The notes beneath the pieces are model-generated. The model was not told the DNA's origin. It did no database searches and saw only the letters and a program-made list of their open reading frames with translations. Both the position numbers and the translations under genes were made by a program. Of a stretch of DNA of 64,000 bases, positions 62,774 to 64,000 are shown one piece after another (positions within the stretch are counted from its first letter, which is position 1; each line of letters starts with the position of its first letter). This DNA comes from Pelomonas sp. Root405 (lineage in GTDB: Bacteria > Pseudomonadota > Gammaproteobacteria > Burkholderiales > Burkholderiaceae_C): the NCBI RefSeq assembly GCF_001425165.1, contig NZ_LMDU01000012.1, forward strand, positions 387,036-451,035, in the 5' to 3' direction.

Positions 62774-64000
62774 CGCCCTCGGTGACCTTGCGTGCCGAGC
62801 CCTTCACGAGGTCGAAGCGGAACAGCCGGCATTCGATGGGGCCGTTCCACATCGGCACGCGGCGCGACTCCTTCAGCCGCATCTTGCTGGGCAGCTTCAT
62901 GTCGGGGCTGAGCATCCAGGCCGTCCAGCCGGCCGGGTTGCCCGTGTACTGGCGCTTCCAGTGCGCGGCCAGGCGCGGAAAGAAGTCGTCGCCGCCGTCC
63001 AGCTCTTCGGAGCCCTGTGCGTCGCGCGACATGGCGGCCTTGCCGCGCACCTCGATGCGCTCGCCATACGGCGGGTTCATGAGGATGCTGCCCGGCATGC
63101 CGTCGGGCAGCTGCGGCGCGGGCCGCTCCAGCGCGTCGCCGCCGTTGAACTGGATGTAGGCGGCCACGCCCGCCCGCTCGGCATTGCGGCGCGCGAAGTC
63201 GACCATGCGGAAGGCCACATCGCTGGCATAGATGGGCACGGCCGGCGCGTGGATGCGCGCACGTGCGGCCTGGGTCATGGCCGCCCAGGTGGTCTTCATG
63301 GCCGGCGTGGAGAACGGGATCTGGCGTTCGAAGGCGAAGCGGCGCGTCAGGCCGGGCGCGGAGTCGCAAGCGATCAGCGCAGCTTCGATGGGAATGGTGC
63401 CCGAGCCGCAGCAGGGGTCGTGCAGCGCGCTGTCGCCCCGCCAGCCGGCGGCGGCCAACATGGCTGCGGCGAGCGTCTCCTTCAGCGGCGCGTCGCCCTT
63501 GTCGACGCGCCAGCCGCGCTTGAACAGTGGCTCGCCGGAGGTGTCGACATAGATGGCCGCGCGCTCGGGGCCGACGTGCAGCAGCACCGGCAGGTCGGGC
63601 GAATGCGTGTCGACGCTGGGGCGCTCGCCGGTGTGCTCGCGCAGCTGGTCGCAGATCGCGTCCTTAATGCGCAGCGTCGTGAAGTTCAGGCTCTTCAGCG
63701 GCGAGCGCTGGGCGATGGTGTCGACGCGGAGGGTCTCGCGGGGCGTGATCCAGTCGCGCCAGTCGACGCGCCGCGCCAGCGCATAGAGGTCGTCCTCGTG
63801 GCGGTAGGGGCCCTCGATCAGCTCGATGAGCACGCGCTGCGCGAGGCGGCTCTCCAGATTGATCTGCATCGCGTCTTCGAGGCTGCCGACCACGCCGCAG
63901 CCGCCGCGCAAGGGCTCGACCTTGCTGCGCACGCCGGGCGGCAGGAAGCGCTTGAGCTCTTCTTCGAGCAGGGGTTCGACGCCACCGGCGCAAGAGACGA
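62760..64000 (-). CDS. THUMP-domain 23S rRNA methyltransferase (RlmL-type), 5' end off window
   Basis: Open to the right edge, where the frame reads VSCAGGVEPLLEEELKRF, the start of the conserved RlmL N-terminus (usually preceded by a few residues). Domains in order: ferredoxin-like/THUMP, then a Rossmann methyltransferase with HDPCCGSGTIPIEAAL and the NPPYGER catalytic motif, which acts on guanine N2. It ends after this domain, without the RlmK half of E. coli RlmKL, so it is the RlmL-only form. The stop overlaps the next gene. Confidence 0.9.
   Translation of the reverse strand, partial: VSCAGGVEPLLEEELKRFLPPGVRSKVEPLRGGCGVVGSLEDAMQINLESRLAQRVLIELIEGPYRHEDDLYALARRVDWRDWITPRETLRVDTIAQRSPLKSLNFTTLRIKDAICDQLREHTGERPSVDTHSPDLPVLLHVGPERAAIYVDTSGEPLFKRGWRVDKGDAPLKETLAAAMLAAAGWRGDSALHDPCCGSGTIPIEAALIACDSAPGLTRRFAFERQIPFSTPAMKTTWAAMTQAARARIHAPAVPIYASDVAFRMVDFARRNAERAGVAAYIQFNGGDALERPAPQLPDGMPGSILMNPPYGERIEVRGKAAMSRDAQGSEELDGGDDFFPRLAAHWKRQYTGNPAGWTAWMLSPDMKLPSKMRLKESRRVPMWNGPIECRLFRFDLVKGSARKVTEGDAPA

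Overview
The window is GC-rich, densely packed bacterial chromosome. Malate synthase G next to a LysR regulator, the three-gene proton-translocating transhydrogenase (pntAA/pntAB/pntB), PEP-CTERM and TIGR03790-type proteins, RsmE/MnmA/TrpS of beta-proteobacterial type, and a GspG-F-E-D-like pseudopilus locus of the kind SEED calls 'predicted secretion system X' together suggest a Burkholderiales member, probably near Roseateles/Pelomonas/Mitsuaria. That placement is inference. I see no rRNA, tRNA, CRISPR array, prophage or insertion sequence.

Layout. 1-5.7 kb: malate synthase G (minus) divergent from a LysR regulator, then a DUF922 metalloprotease-like protein and an acyl-CoA synthetase. 5.7-10.4 kb: a minus-strand run of tryptophanyl-tRNA synthetase, ECF sigma factor and Ser/Thr kinase with tightly coupled ends. 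10.5-23.4 kb: a beta-glucoside or beta-glucan utilisation locus. LacI regulator and secreted GH3 run leftward. TonB receptor, GH1, sugar ABC transporter (binding protein, two permeases, ATPase) and secreted GH30 run rightward from a promoter followed by a perfect 14-bp palindrome, the likely LacI operator. 23.4-28.6 kb: phosphatidylserine decarboxylase, tRNA hydroxylase TrhO, a second TonB receptor and a divergent MurA-like enzyme.

28.8-35.4 kb: a signalling and solute-binding stretch with a TIGR02285-like periplasmic protein, an RluA-type pseudouridine synthase, two GGDEF diguanylate cyclases around an amino-acid-binding protein, an HDOD protein and a TauE/SafE permease. 35.8-46.1 kb: a TIGR03790 lipoprotein followed by a nine-gene pseudopilus/secretin locus whose genes mostly overlap by a few bases (G-like, F-like, E-like, two inner-membrane assembly proteins, a GspC/PilP-like protein, secretin, two further pseudopilins, and a degenerate pseudopilin). 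46.3-50.3 kb: a PEP-CTERM protein and a large S8 peptidase ending in a strong terminator.

50.4-64 kb: a small Cys-rich lipoprotein, a CAP-domain protein, mnmA coupled to a histidine kinase and a LuxR-type regulator, a Nudix hydrolase divergent from the pnt operon, a FadD-like ligase, an uncharacterised Ala/Pro-linker protein, rsmE, an MFS transporter, a secreted hypothetical protein, and a THUMP-domain rRNA methyltransferase cut by the right edge.

The least described content is the complete secretion-system-X-like operon. Other points are the LacI operator architecture, a structured intergenic repeat with at least three copies (about 28.6, 35.4 and 51.4 kb), and an orphan minus-strand terminator at 35.55 kb.
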